Positions 1 through 9,578 of a stretch of DNA of 59,454 nucleotides are shown here, one piece after another (position 1 is the first letter of the stretch; each line of letters begins with the position of its first letter). The translations under genes were made by a program, and so were the position numbers. Below the pieces are notes generated by a model, which saw nothing but the letters and a program-made list of their open reading frames with translations, was not told where the DNA came from and searched no databases. The DNA is from a virus. The DNA lies in IMG/VR virus record IMGVR_UViG_3300046171_000087, positions 1-59,454 of that record, one strand, 5' to 3'.

Positions 1-339
1 CAAGCACAACAAGCAGCTCAACAACAGTTTCAAAATCAAATGGGATTAGCTTCTGCGTTACCTGGATTACAAGGAACAGATATTTCACGTTTAGGTTCAT
101 TGGGCGCATTGAATCAAGCGCAAACACAAGCGGGCCTAGATGCAACTAGAGAAGCAACTAGAATGGCTGCGTATCAACCACAAGAACAATTACAAAACTA
201 CGGTAACCTTGTTACAGGTATCATGGGTGGAATGGCAGGATCAGGAACACAAACATCACAAGTACCAGATCCAGGATTCTTACAAACTGCATTAGGTGCA
301 GCGGCTACTGGAGCAGGGATATACGGCGCACTGAAATAA
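1..339 (+). CDS. Virion-associated protein, C-terminal part (gene cut by window edge)
   Basis: This is an open frame from base 1 with no start of its own. The first ATG (base 40) is probably internal, because the frame is open upstream and is the same Gln/Ala-rich composition. It joins in frame with the ORF starting at 58905 if the two window ends overlap by CAAG, giving about 294 residues. The C-terminal region is rich in Gly and Ala and ends in GAGIYGALK. It resembles a conserved but uncharacterised virion protein family of marine phages. A structural role is inferred from position between the 629-residue protein and the large internal protein. No catalytic motif is seen. Confidence 0.6.
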   Translation, partial: QAQQAAQQQFQNQMGLASALPGLQGTDISRLGSLGALNQAQTQAGLDATREATRMAAYQPQEQLQNYGNLVTGIMGGMAGSGTQTSQVPDPGFLQTALGAAATGAGIYGALK

Positions 340-340
340 T

Positions 341-1429
341 ATGAATAGAACACTAAAAAGACCGATGTTTAGAATGGGTGGTTCTACAAGTGGAATCACA
401 TCAGGGTTAGATCAACCAAGAAAACAATATAGTCAAGGAACAGATCCATACGATAGAGCTTTGAGTACAACTGAAAGAGCTATGAAAGATCTTGAAAAAT
501 TTAGAGGAGTTAATGCAGGATCAGATAGATTACTACCAGGTAGTCTACCAAATTTTTTAACTTCATTTGGTTTAAATCTAATGTCACAAACACCTAGAGG
601 TGGTTTGTTGGCTACAGCTGCAACCGCAGCTAAAGAACCTTTTGCAACTTTTCAAGCAGCACAGTTAGCTAAAAAAGATGACAAAATGAAAAGAGCTGAA
701 GACTTATTTTCTGGCGCACTAGCTTCTGAATATGATCTTGAAGAACAAAAATTAAAAAATTTAGGTGATGGAAGTGATGGTAGATTATCTCCTGAAGTTG
801 AAAGAGATATTATTACAAACGCTCAACAAACTATTTTTGATCAAAGAGCCATTATAGATAATCCAGAATCAACACCAGAAGAAATTGCAGCTGCAAAAAA
901 TAGAATTACAATTAATCAAAACGTTCTTGTAAAAGAATTAGGTGTACCACCTGAATATGCAGCAATACTTGGTGACCCTGATTTATTTGGTGATGCAATG
1001 GCTGATTATGTACAAACAGAAAACAAAAGAAGAATTGATGAGTATGTAGCAGCTAATCCTGGTGCTACTCCTAAACAAATACAAGATAATGTACCACAAA
1101 TGCAAGAAGGTACAGCACAAGCAAGAGACTTTACAATAGAGAAGTTAAAACAAAAATACTATTACAATGATGGTGGTAGAGTAGGTTTAGCTTTTGGTGG
1201 AGATCCAATGATGCCAGCAGTTGCAGAAGCTCCTCAAGAAGAAGTTCAAGATTTATCTTACACAGAACTTAGATCAAGACTGCCACAAGAAATATCAAAC
1301 GACATTGTACAATTATTAGCTAACAGTAAACAAGCATTAATGGACTTTGCAAATATTCAAACTGGTGAAGACATCGCAGCATTTAATCAACAATACGACG
1401 TAAATCTGACATTACCACAAGGAGCTTAA
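341..1429 (+). CDS. Conserved marine-phage virion protein with MFRMGG start and DGGRVG motif
   Basis: The protein has 362 residues and starts one base after the previous stop. The N-terminus reads RPMFRMGGS, a start I recognise from many uncultured marine phage proteins. The middle is polar and helical with many Gln and Glu residues. At residues 277-282 there is DGGRVG, one of a set of related Gly-Gly-Arg peptides found in several virion-module proteins here. No enzyme motif is visible. It lies directly upstream of the 1400-residue protein with one base between them, so the two are probably made together. Function is unknown; a virion or assembly role is inferred. Confidence 0.6.
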   Translation: MNRTLKRPMFRMGGSTSGITSGLDQPRKQYSQGTDPYDRALSTTERAMKDLEKFRGVNAGSDRLLPGSLPNFLTSFGLNLMSQTPRGGLLATAATAAKEPFATFQAAQLAKKDDKMKRAEDLFSGALASEYDLEEQKLKNLGDGSDGRLSPEVERDIITNAQQTIFDQRAIIDNPESTPEEIAAAKNRITINQNVLVKELGVPPEYAAILGDPDLFGDAMADYVQTENKRRIDEYVAANPGATPKQIQDNVPQMQEGTAQARDFTIEKLKQKYYYNDGGRVGLAFGGDPMMPAVAEAPQEEVQDLSYTELRSRLPQEISNDIVQLLANSKQALMDFANIQTGEDIAAFNQQYDVNLTLPQGA

Positions 1430-1430
1430 C

Positions 1431-4400
1431 ATGGAGCCCTTTAAGCCTAAAGATAATAGATTAGTTATCGACAAGGATACACTAACAGATACTTTAAAGT
1501 CTACACTTACAAAAACAAAAAAGCCTGTAAAATTTACATGGAAAGGTGCAGCTGACCTCATGATGACTATGAGTAATACTCCATTGAGAAATTACAATCT
1601 AAAGTCATTAATGGACAACAAATTACCTAGAATAACAGATTTAGTTGAAGGTAAAACTCAGCCACAAGAAAAAGATTACATAGATTTTTTTGGAGATATG
1701 GAAAAATCTATATTTGGTGCAGCTCAAAACATTGGTTATTCAATTGGTGATTTGTTAACAACCGGCATAGATATGGCTGCTGATACTAAACTTACAGAAG
1801 CCTTAGATAAAGCTTATCAAGAAAATAAAATAGAAGATCCAGAAACATTATTAGGAACTGTTAATAAAATTTTAATTGAATATGGTGTTCCTGGCGGTGG
1901 TGTATTCAAGATAATGAATAGAGCCAAGAAACTTTTTAAATCTAAAAAAGTTAAAGATGCAAATAAAGCGGCCAAAGCAACAGGGACCACGGCCAAAGGA
2001 ACAGACATTGCAAAACGTGCTGGGTATATGGCAACTGCTTTTGGTGCAACAGATTTTATAACTTCAGGGGCTAGACAAATAAATGAAGAAGGACCATTAG
2101 TTTTAAAAAAAGAAAGTGAAGAAGGTTTAGAAGGAAGAGATTTAGCACTCGCAAGGTTTAGAAACAAATTAAGATTTGGTGCTGAAGGAACTATTATAGG
2201 TGCAGGGTTTCCTATACTAGGTAAACCTCTTGCAAAGATTGCAACTGTGGGTGCTAAGTATGGTATCATGAAACCAGCAGGTTATGCATTAACAGGTGTA
2301 GACACTTTAGTTGTAAGACCTGTAACTTATCTTGCAGCAAATGTACCGGGATCTGCAACAGCAGGTAAAGCAATTAGAAATGCTAGTAGTTATGTTGTTG
2401 ATAAAGCATTAGCACCTTTGAAAGTAGGGACAGGTGCAAAACAATTACCATCATTTGATAAGTGGAGAATGTTTTCTACAAAGAGTAGTGACCCATTAGA
2501 ATCAAGATTAAAAAAGTTAGATAACTTTTTATCTGCATTTAGATCATTAGGTAAAGGAACTGGTTTAAAATATCAACTTACATCAGAAGCAAACAGAGAA
2601 ATAAAAGCAAGATCTAGAACTATAGAAAAGTATTTAGAATCTATAGAAAAAAAATCATATGATTTAGCTAAAAGTTTTGAAGGACAATATAATTCATTAA
2701 CTACATCTCCTGCAAGTAGAGACTATTATTTAGATAAAGTACTAGCTTTCTTAAAAGGTCAAACTAAAAAAAGTGATTTACCAAAAGAACTACAAGAAAC
2801 AGCAGAACTTTTGAATAAAGAAATATTAAATACTAAAAAAACATTTGCAAACTTATTACCTGAAGGTGATCTTAAAAACTTTATGTTAAATAATATAAAG
2901 TCTTATATGAGAAAGTCTTTTGCAACATTTAGTAATCCTGAGTATCAAGCAAGTGATAAATTAAAAAGCTCAGCTTCTAAATGGATACTAGAAAATGTAG
3001 TTAAGAAAAACAAAGACATAAGAGAGTCTGCTTTAAAAGAATTAAAAACTAAAAATATGACAGACAATCAAGCTTTACAAGAGATGGCAGAAAGTTTAAC
3101 AAATAAAATATTAGTTCACACAAAACAAGATGGTGTTGATCCATTAAGAATTTTACAAAACATATCTAAAGATACTTTAAGATCTGATAAATTAATTAGA
3201 ACAGGAGAAGAGTTACCTGACGTAATTAAAAAATTACTAGGAGAAGAAAACAATTTAAAATCTTCTGTACTACAGACTACATCACATGCAATTACACAAG
3301 CTGTAAATAAACAAACTTTAGATAAGTTAGCTAAGATAGGTATTGATGAAGGTTGGTTGTTTAAAGATAAAACAATTGCAGATGCTAGAAGAATGTTTGA
3401 CGTAGAAAAAGTTGGAGACTTAAAAGGATTAGGTCTATTGAAAACTGGGATGAGTAAGTTGTTTGCTTCTAAAGATATGGCTAAAGCATTAAAAGGAGCA
3501 CCTGGTACATTTGATAACTGGATACAAAGTTCTGTATACAGAAACATATTACAATTTAAAGTAGCTACTCAGTTTGGTAAAACAGTTCTTTCACCTGTTA
3601 CACAAGTAAGAAACGTTTCATCTGCTAGTATGTTTCCATTAGCCAATGGTCACATAGGAGGCAGAGCTTCTGTAACTGACTCAATTAAAATGGTTGTAGA
3701 TGATATATTTGGTGCAGGGAAAGTAATTGATGAAGGTAAGTTTATAAAAAATTTAGAAAACAAAATTAGACTAGGTGTAATTGATGAAAACATTGTAGCA
3801 TCAGAACTACAAGCAGTGTTAAAAGATATAAGAGCTGGAGCTAAAGTAAAAAACATGGACAGTTTGATTGCAAGATTAGCTGATTCAAAAATGATTAAAA
3901 CAGCAACAAGAGTATATGCTGGAGGTGATAACTTGTGGAAATGGTATGGCCATGAGTATGTAAAATCTCAAATGAAATCTATGTACAAGAATGTAGATGA
4001 TGTTGCTAAATGGACAGAAGAAATTGTAGGTAGAAAATTTGATAAGTTTAATACATTTACTGGTAAAGCAAAAACATTAGACGAAGCTTTAGATGAAGCT
4101 GCTGCATGGCAAATAAGAAATACTTATCCTACATATAGTAAGGTACCACAAGTTATTAAAGATTTAAGAAAACTACCTTTCGGTAACTTCATATCATTCC
4201 CAGCTGAAATGATTAGAACAACATATAACATATTATCTATTGGAGCTAAAGAAGCTACATCATCCAACGCACAATTAAGACAGATGGGTTATAGAAGACT
4301 ACTTGGTGCATTTGTAACTTTAGGGGGAGCAGAAAAAGGAGTTTCAACACTAGCTCAAAACTTAACAGGAACTACAATGGAACAGATAGAAGCATATAAA

Positions 4401-5633
4401 AGAAGTCTATCAGCACCATGGGATTCAAGAGCAGCTATCTTACCTGTAAATAAATGGAAAGATGGAGTTGGTAAAGCAATTAACTTTTCATACTTCAGTC
4501 CATACGATGTAATTTCACAACCATTTAGAGCTGCTATAAAAACTATAGAAGAAGGTAAATTAAAACAAAGAGATGTAGGTGATACTATGTTTAAATTGTT
4601 CTTTGGAGAAGATGGACCAATAAGAAAACTAATTGATCCTTTTGTGTCTCAATCAATTGCATTAGAAAAAATGTCAGATGTAATGCCATCAAATCTTTTA
4701 CTAGGTGGTAGAGGTGGTGTAACTAAAACAGGAGCTGCTGTTTATTCTGATACAGACTCGGATCAAGATAAATTTATGAAAAGTCTAGGACATATATTTA
4801 GAGGTGTAAGACCAACATTTATTGATACAGGAGATAAATTATTAAAAGGTTTTACAGGTGATATTAAAAAAGGTGGACAACCTGTAAACTTACAAGATGA
4901 ATTACTTGCAATGTTGTCTGGTATTAGAATTATCAATGTCGACGTACCACGAACCATGAACTACAAGATAACAGAATACAATAGAAACATTAGATCAGTT
5001 ACAACTGCAGAAAAGTTTTTTAGTTTACAAAACTTTGAAAGTAGAGGACCAGAAGTAATGGCAGAAGAGTTTAAAAAAATTCAAGATGAAGCTTTTAAAG
5101 TTAATCAAGACTTCTATTTTATTTTAAAAGATGCTGAGACAGTTGGAGTTAGTGAAAGAGATTTAAGAAAATTATTAAGAGGAAGAAATATATCTTCTGC
5201 TAAAGCAAGAAAATTATTAAAAGGAGATAACATTCCATACACAGCTTATGATTCTCGTATGAAAAAAAGAGTAAAAGAAGCTGAAAAAATTGCAAAAGAA
5301 AGAGGAGAAAAAATAGAAAAAGATTATTTCTATCCAAAGAGAATGTTTAGAAATATTGTAAGAGATTATGGTAAGAAAAAATTAGATCAAAGAGAAGGTA
5401 AAACAGATCTACAAAAAATAGAAGAGTTAATGAATTTAGATCAATCTAGTATTCCACAAAGAGATACAACTGTACAAACAGCCAATATACAAACACCACC
5501 ATTACCAGGAATGCCTATGCCTAAAGTACAAAATGTTGCGCAAAATGTCATACCAAATACTAACTTGACAAGAACAGAGACTGCATTACTATCACCAAGT
5601 GAACAACTTATTAAGCAAAGGTTAAGAACATAA
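1431..5633 (+). CDS. Large (1400 aa) probable internal virion / DNA ejection protein
   Basis: This is the longest gene in the window. It is lysine-rich, largely helical, and interrupted by hydrophobic or amphipathic stretches around residues 190-320 (for example GAEGTIIGAGFPILGKP) and 900-1000. The segment PFGNFISFPAEMIRTTYN near residue 915 is a strongly conserved block that I associate with large marine-phage virion proteins of unknown fold. Size, position at the end of the virion module and membrane-interacting segments fit an ejected internal protein, as in T7 gp16 or P22 gp16/gp20, but no homology to those is visible. No lytic transglycosylase motif was recognised. The start is a clean ATG one base after the previous stop. 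Confidence 0.55.
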   Translation: MEPFKPKDNRLVIDKDTLTDTLKSTLTKTKKPVKFTWKGAADLMMTMSNTPLRNYNLKSLMDNKLPRITDLVEGKTQPQEKDYIDFFGDMEKSIFGAAQNIGYSIGDLLTTGIDMAADTKLTEALDKAYQENKIEDPETLLGTVNKILIEYGVPGGGVFKIMNRAKKLFKSKKVKDANKAAKATGTTAKGTDIAKRAGYMATAFGATDFITSGARQINEEGPLVLKKESEEGLEGRDLALARFRNKLRFGAEGTIIGAGFPILGKPLAKIATVGAKYGIMKPAGYALTGVDTLVVRPVTYLAANVPGSATAGKAIRNASSYVVDKALAPLKVGTGAKQLPSFDKWRMFSTKSSDPLESRLKKLDNFLSAFRSLGKGTGLKYQLTSEANREIKARSRTIEKYLESIEKKSYDLAKSFEGQYNSLTTSPASRDYYLDKVLAFLKGQTKKSDLPKELQETAELLNKEILNTKKTFANLLPEGDLKNFMLNNIKSYMRKSFATFSNPEYQASDKLKSSASKWILENVVKKNKDIRESALKELKTKNMTDNQALQEMAESLTNKILVHTKQDGVDPLRILQNISKDTLRSDKLIRTGEELPDVIKKLLGEENNLKSSVLQTTSHAITQAVNKQTLDKLAKIGIDEGWLFKDKTIADARRMFDVEKVGDLKGLGLLKTGMSKLFASKDMAKALKGAPGTFDNWIQSSVYRNILQFKVATQFGKTVLSPVTQVRNVSSASMFPLANGHIGGRASVTDSIKMVVDDIFGAGKVIDEGKFIKNLENKIRLGVIDENIVASELQAVLKDIRAGAKVKNMDSLIARLADSKMIKTATRVYAGGDNLWKWYGHEYVKSQMKSMYKNVDDVAKWTEEIVGRKFDKFNTFTGKAKTLDEALDEAAAWQIRNTYPTYSKVPQVIKDLRKLPFGNFISFPAEMIRTTYNILSIGAKEATSSNAQLRQMGYRRLLGAFVTLGGAEKGVSTLAQNLTGTTMEQIEAYKRSLSAPWDSRAAILPVNKWKDGVGKAINFSYFSPYDVISQPFRAAIKTIEEGKLKQRDVGDTMFKLFFGEDGPIRKLIDPFVSQSIALEKMSDVMPSNLLLGGRGGVTKTGAAVYSDTDSDQDKFMKSLGHIFRGVRPTFIDTGDKLLKGFTGDIKKGGQPVNLQDELLAMLSGIRIINVDVPRTMNYKITEYNRNIRSVTTAEKFFSLQNFESRGPEVMAEEFKKIQDEAFKVNQDFYFILKDAETVGVSERDLRKLLRGRNISSAKARKLLKGDNIPYTAYDSRMKKRVKEAEKIAKERGEKIEKDYFYPKRMFRNIVRDYGKKKLDQREGKTDLQKIEELMNLDQSSIPQRDTTVQTANIQTPPLPGMPMPKVQNVAQNVIPNTNLTRTETALLSPSEQLIKQRLRT

Positions 5634-5713
5634 TGGTAAACAAATTTAAAAGTTTGGGCGGTATGATAGGCAAGTCCTATCGGGTTTCTATTGTAGCGGG
5701 GGTTACAATATAA
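5633..5713 (+). CDS. Possible 26-aa peptide between virion and lysis genes
   Basis: A short frame starts in the TAATG that ends the 1400-residue gene and itself ends in the TAATG that opens the holin-like gene. It codes for 26 residues: a basic N-terminal half followed by a short hydrophobic tail (VSIVAGVTI). The tight stop-start overlap on both sides favours translation, but there is no family match and it could be only a coupling leader. Confidence 0.3.
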   Translation: MVNKFKSLGGMIGKSYRVSIVAGVTI

Positions 5714-5892
5714 TGGCTAAAAGATCTGCATTACAGAAAATAGATGACCATGAAAAACTGTGTCGTATTATGCAGAAACAAACTTTTGAACAAATCAAAG
5801 AAGTTAAAGAACGTTTAGCACGTATGGAGAAGATGATAATAGGAGGAGCATTTGGAATATGTATTGCACTCTTATTAAACATGCTTAAATAA
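5713..5892 (+). CDS. Small holin-like membrane protein (XhlA-type layout)
   Basis: The protein has 59 residues. Residues 10-42 form a charged helix (QIKEVKERLARMEKM), followed by a hydrophobic segment at about 43-58 (IIGGAFGICIALLLN). A short coiled coil followed by one membrane helix is the layout of XhlA-type haemolysin/holin accessory proteins. The next gene, two bases on, is a cell-wall peptidase, so a holin role in lysis is a reasonable inference. Too little sequence exists to exclude another small membrane protein. Confidence 0.55.
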   Translation: MAKRSALQKIDDHEKLCRIMQKQTFEQIKEVKERLARMEKMIIGGAFGICIALLLNMLK

Positions 5893-5894
5893 AA

Positions 5895-6370
5895 ATGGAA
5901 CTATCTCGTAATTTTACACTTCAAGAATTAATTAAATCAGACACAGCTATCCGTTTGGATATCAATAACAATCCTAACTCAGGTCAGATAGAAAAACTAA
6001 AAGCACTTTGTGAAAATATTTTACAGCCGGTACGTGATCACTTCGGTAGAGTAAAGGTGACGTCAGGGTTCCGTAGCGAGCAGCTGTGCTAAAAATAGGT
6101 AGCTCGATCAACAGCCAACATGCAAAAGCTGAGGCCGCAGACTTCGAATGTATGGGAACTGACAATGCTGAATTGGCTGACTGGATTTATGCAAACCTAG
6201 AATTTGATCAATTGATACTCGAGTTCTACACGCCAGGCGAACCTAACTCGGGATGGATACACTGTAGTTACACTACAGACAAACCTAGAAAACAATTTTT
6301 GTGGGCTTACAAATCAGAAGGTAAGACTAAATACAAACCTGTAATTGGAAAAGCTAGAGATTTAGTTTAG
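5895..6370 (+). CDS. M15-family peptidase endolysin, broken by a one-base loss
   Basis: The N-terminal frame (5895-6092) reads LSRNFTLQEL ... VTSGFRSEQLC. The second frame (from about 6089) continues KIGSSINSQHAKAEAADFE ... DQLILEFYTPGEPNSGWIHCSY. Together they form a complete peptidase M15 domain of about 157 residues, with metal ligands in SQHxxxxAADFE and GWIHCSY. This family cuts peptide bonds in peptidoglycan stem peptides. Joining requires one added base near 6089; no slippery heptamer is present, so a sequencing deletion is most likely. The gene follows the holin-like gene and ends four bases inside the convergent SNF2 gene. Confidence 0.8.
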
Positions 6371-7797
6371 ATCCATTCTTTTAAATCTTCACCCATGACT
6401 TCAGATGCAATATTTATTTTATCTCTTAAAGCCTTCACAATCTTCTCGTCAACGGTGTCCTCGGAAATCAAATCGATATAAGTCACTGTTTTCTTTTGTC
6501 CTATTCTGTGTGCTCTGTCTTCTGACTGTAGTCTCTTTTCTAGATCATAACTATTAGAATAATATATAACAGTATTAGCTTGTGTAAGTGTAATACCATA
6601 ACCACCTGTTTGAGGTGTACCAATAATAAATCTACACTCTGGATCGTTTTGAAACTTACGAATATTATCTTGTCTATCTTCTTGTGGTGTCAAACCATAA
6701 TAGTGAACAAAAGAATTAGCACCATACTTTTTAGTTAACGCTTTCATTATATCACTTACACTTGTTTGATAGTTAGCCCATATAATAACTTTACCATCTG
6801 TGTCTTCTAAAATAGACATTAATTCATTAAGTCTATTACTCTCAACTGCTTGTACAGTTCCATCGTCAGCAGTTACATAACCACATGTAATTTGATGTAG
6901 TCTCATAAGTTGTGTTAACACAGTCATGGTAGTTGTAACTTTACCATTGAGTACAGCCATTGCTGCTTTCTTCATCTGTTCGTAAACTTTCTTTTGCTCA
7001 GGCGTCAGTGCTACGTGTCGTTTGATAAATACTTTAGGAGGTAAGTCTAAGCAATCTTCTTTCAATACTCTGTATGAAAATTGTTTTACAGTATCCGATA
7101 ACTCACCTAAGTTTTGAAACTTATCTACTACCTGGATAGAACGTCCATGTACATGCATCGTTTTCATTTCAGCATATCTATTACGAAACGCGTAGTAAGA
7201 ACTAAAGTCCAATAACCACGGATCAAGGAACTCACACTGCGTATATAAATCTAAAGGGTTCTTTGTAATAGGAGAACCGGTCATGATTCTTTTATACTTA
7301 GCATGCTGACCAATACCTATAATGTTTTTAGTTCTTTTAGCAGTGGGTGTTTTGATTGTAGTAGACTCATCAATAGCCATTAAAGCTTTGTGTGAGTTAA
7401 TAAATTTATTTGCAAACTTAACACCTTTGTCTGTTGACAACGCTTCAACATTCATAACTAAAATATGTAATGCACTTTCTATTTCAAACAAAGATTCTAA
7501 TTTTTCTTGTTGTGTTTTTGTAATATTAGGTTGCCACAATATAGACACATTTTCTATATGATCAGGTAAGTGTGTAGGTAGTTCTTGTTCGTACCAAGTT
7601 TTAACAACACCTTTTGGTGCAACGATTAACACACCATCAATCTTGCCTTTGTCATATAACATAGCAACATTATCTATTAACACTTTTGTTTTGCCTGTAC
7701 CCATTTCCATAAAGTATGCAAAGTTTTCTTTGTTCCAAGATTTTTCCAACGCAGTTAATTGATGTGCGTATGGTTTAGTTTTAAATTTATAATTCAT
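6367..7797 (-). CDS. SNF2-family DEAD/DEAH-like helicase
   Basis: The protein has 476 residues and belongs to superfamily 2, SNF2 type. Walker A is GTGKT at residues 33-37, motif II is DEST at 143-146 in place of DEAH, motif III is TGSPI, and motif VI is QSEDRAHRIGQ near the C-terminus. Such ATPases remodel or translocate on duplex DNA. Stand-alone versions occur in many marine phages, often near replication genes. It is the only gene on the minus strand in the first 17 kb and is divergently transcribed from the replication genes across a palindromic promoter region. The start at 7797 has a purine-rich RBS (AAAGAAGAAAA). Confidence 0.9.
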   Translation of the reverse strand: MNYKFKTKPYAHQLTALEKSWNKENFAYFMEMGTGKTKVLIDNVAMLYDKGKIDGVLIVAPKGVVKTWYEQELPTHLPDHIENVSILWQPNITKTQQEKLESLFEIESALHILVMNVEALSTDKGVKFANKFINSHKALMAIDESTTIKTPTAKRTKNIIGIGQHAKYKRIMTGSPITKNPLDLYTQCEFLDPWLLDFSSYYAFRNRYAEMKTMHVHGRSIQVVDKFQNLGELSDTVKQFSYRVLKEDCLDLPPKVFIKRHVALTPEQKKVYEQMKKAAMAVLNGKVTTTMTVLTQLMRLHQITCGYVTADDGTVQAVESNRLNELMSILEDTDGKVIIWANYQTSVSDIMKALTKKYGANSFVHYYGLTPQEDRQDNIRKFQNDPECRFIIGTPQTGGYGITLTQANTVIYYSNSYDLEKRLQSEDRAHRIGQKKTVTYIDLISEDTVDEKIVKALRDKINIASEVMGEDLKEWI

Positions 7798-7818
7798 AAT
7801 TTATTTTCTTCTTTCTAG

Positions 7819-7855
7819 TTGACAAATATATAAACATGTTTATATTGCTTGTCAA
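7819..7855. promoter_or_regulatory. Divergent promoters around an 18-bp palindrome
   Basis: On the plus strand TTGACA (7819-7824) is followed after 16 bases by TATATT (7841-7846). On the minus strand TTGACA (7855-7850) is followed after 17 bases by TATATA (7832-7827). The centre, 7828-7845, is a perfect 18-bp palindrome, ATATAAACATGTTTATAT, which covers both -10 areas. The layout suggests a switch point between the SNF2 gene and the replication operon. Confidence 0.6.
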
Positions 7856-8226
7856 TGTCAGAAAGCAATAAAAAAACTACAGTGTATGTAGTACAAGAAA
7901 TAGCAGGAACTAGATTTAATAGTCCTAAAATAAATATTACGGGTGCATTAGAATATGGTGACTTTAAATTTTTGTTACCAGAATTATCACAGCTTATGTG
8001 GTCTCCTGGTCCTTTAATATTTCAGTTAAGAAAACTTTTAAAAGACTACACACCAGATGATTATTTATTATTAGTTGGTGATCCTGCAATCATTGGAGTT
8101 GCATGCTCTATTGTTTCTGATATTACAAATGGTAAATACAAATTAATTAAATGGGATAGACAAGAAAGAAAATACTATCCTATAGAAATAAATTTATACG
8201 AGAAAGGAAAGATAGATGACAATTAA
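7855..8226 (+). CDS. Conserved marine-phage protein, first gene of the replication operon
   Basis: The protein has 123 residues from the ATG at 7855; an upstream TTG at 7849 is in frame but lies inside the promoter. It contains the blocks YVVQEIAGTRFNSPKINI and DYLLLVGDPAIIGVACSI, which I recognise as conserved in uncultured marine phages without known function. The predicted transcription start is within a few bases of the ATG, so this gene may be read from a leaderless message. It overlaps the next gene by 11 bases. Confidence 0.7.
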   Translation: MSESNKKTTVYVVQEIAGTRFNSPKINITGALEYGDFKFLLPELSQLMWSPGPLIFQLRKLLKDYTPDDYLLLVGDPAIIGVACSIVSDITNGKYKLIKWDRQERKYYPIEINLYEKGKIDDN

Positions 8227-8766
8227 TTTTGAACAAGACCAACAAGATGCAATGAAGAAAACTGAAAACATTCAGTCTCTTGCAGATCAAGTAGAAATGT
8301 TAGAGGGTTACACAAAAGAATAGAGACAAGTGAGAACAACATAAAAGATTTAAAAAAAGAATACCAACGTATATCAGGTGAGGTTATACCAACCATGATG
8401 AGCGAGATGGGTTTAGCAGAATTAAAACTTCAAGATGGATCACATCTTAAAGTTTCAACGACGTATCGTGCTACTATTACAGAAGCAAATAAAGAGACGG
8501 CGTTTAACTGGCTTCGAGACAATGGACTAGGTGATATTATTAAGAACGAGATCTTGGTATCATTTGGTCGTAACGAAGATAACAAGGCAGCATCATATGC
8601 TGAACTTGCGAAGGGTCAAGGGTTTCAACCGACACAAAAGATGAAGGTTGAGCCCATGACTCTGAAAGCGCTAGTCCGTGAGCGTATTGAGGCAGGTAAA
8701 GAAATGCCAACGGAAATCTTTGGGGTATTCTCAGAGAATAAGACAACAATAAAAAGGAACAAATAA
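8216..8766 (+). CDS. Conserved marine-phage protein with coiled coil, frameshifted
   Basis: Frame one starts at 8216 and runs to the stop at 8319-8321. The second frame continues as RIETSENNIKDLKKEY and then ELKLQDGSHLKV ... KNEILVSFGRNED ... VEPMTLKALVRERIEAG to 8766. Adding one base near 8306 (GGTT to GGTTT) gives one protein of about 183 residues: an N-terminal coiled coil followed by a compact conserved domain. The family is common in marine phages beside the next gene. A role in DNA metabolism is inferred from neighbours only. Confidence 0.65.
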
Positions 8767-8768
8767 AC

Positions 8769-9520
8769 ATGAACCAAGTAGCAGAAAAAAAGAATAGTGC
8801 ACTAGCAACATTTGATATGGAAGCTGATGCAGCACAAGGCGCTCAGAATATATCGCAAGAAGATCTTGCGTTACCATTCTTAAAAATTTTGGGCCAACTA
8901 TCTCCAGAGGTAAACAAAGAGATGGTAAATATGTCGAGGGTGCAGAACCAGGCAAAATAATAAATACTGTAACTAATGAACTGTATGACACTATAAATGT
9001 TGTACCTGCTCATTACAAAAGACAGTACATCGAATGGCAAGACAGAGGTACCAGTACAGGTGCACCTGTTGCAATTCACGATGCAGATAGTGATATTGTA
9101 AGTCAGACGACTAGAGGTAAGGATTATAAAGACAGATTACCAAATGGTAATTATCTTGATAATACTGCTAGTCATTTTGTATTGACTCTTGGAGATAACC
9201 CACAGACAGCTTTGATTTCTATGAAGTCTACTCAACTTAAAGTTAGTAGAAAGTGGAACTCAATGATGATGGGTATCAAGATGCAAGGTAAAAACGGTTT
9301 ATTTACACCGCCTACTTATAGCCACATTTACAATCTATCTACCGTTCAGATGTCTAATGACAAAGGAACATGGTTTGGTTGGGATGTATCTAAAGTTGGT
9401 CCTGTAACAGACAAAGCTATATATGATATGGCTAAGTCATTTGCAGAATCAGTAGGTAAAGGTGAAATCCAAGCGAAGCACGGATCAGAAGAAACTACAA
9501 AAGGTTCTTCAAACTACTAA
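8769..9520 (+). CDS. Conserved replication-module protein (possible ssDNA-binding), frameshifted
   Basis: The first frame (8769-8960) contains DLALPFLKILGQLSPEVNK. The second runs EGAEPGKIINTVTNELY ... HYKRQYIEWQDRG ... NGNYLDNTASHFVL ... MKSTQLKVSRKWNSMMMGIK ... GTWFGWDVSKVGPV. One missing A near 8917 (AAA for AAAA) restores a continuous protein of about 250 residues. I recognise this as a widespread marine-phage family encoded next to primase and polymerase genes. Single-stranded DNA binding has been suggested by such context, but no OB-fold signature is provable here. A strong terminator follows. Confidence 0.65.
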
Positions 9521-9534
9521 CCAGTATCCTAGGT

Positions 9535-9577
9535 AGTGGGCGTCTAAGCGAGAGTGGAAACGCCCACTTTTATTTTG
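9535..9577 (+). terminator. Rho-independent terminator
   Basis: A perfect 9-bp stem, AGTGGGCGT (9535-9543) with ACGCCCACT (9560-9568), has a 16-base loop and is followed by TTTATTTTG. It lies between the 250-residue protein and the primase, so it may lower rather than fully stop expression of the primase operon. Confidence 0.8.
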
Positions 9578-9578
9578 T

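Noticed and set aside
6085-6095. Programmed frameshift in the M15 endolysin
   Set aside because: No slippery heptamer is present at the break; a lost base fits better.
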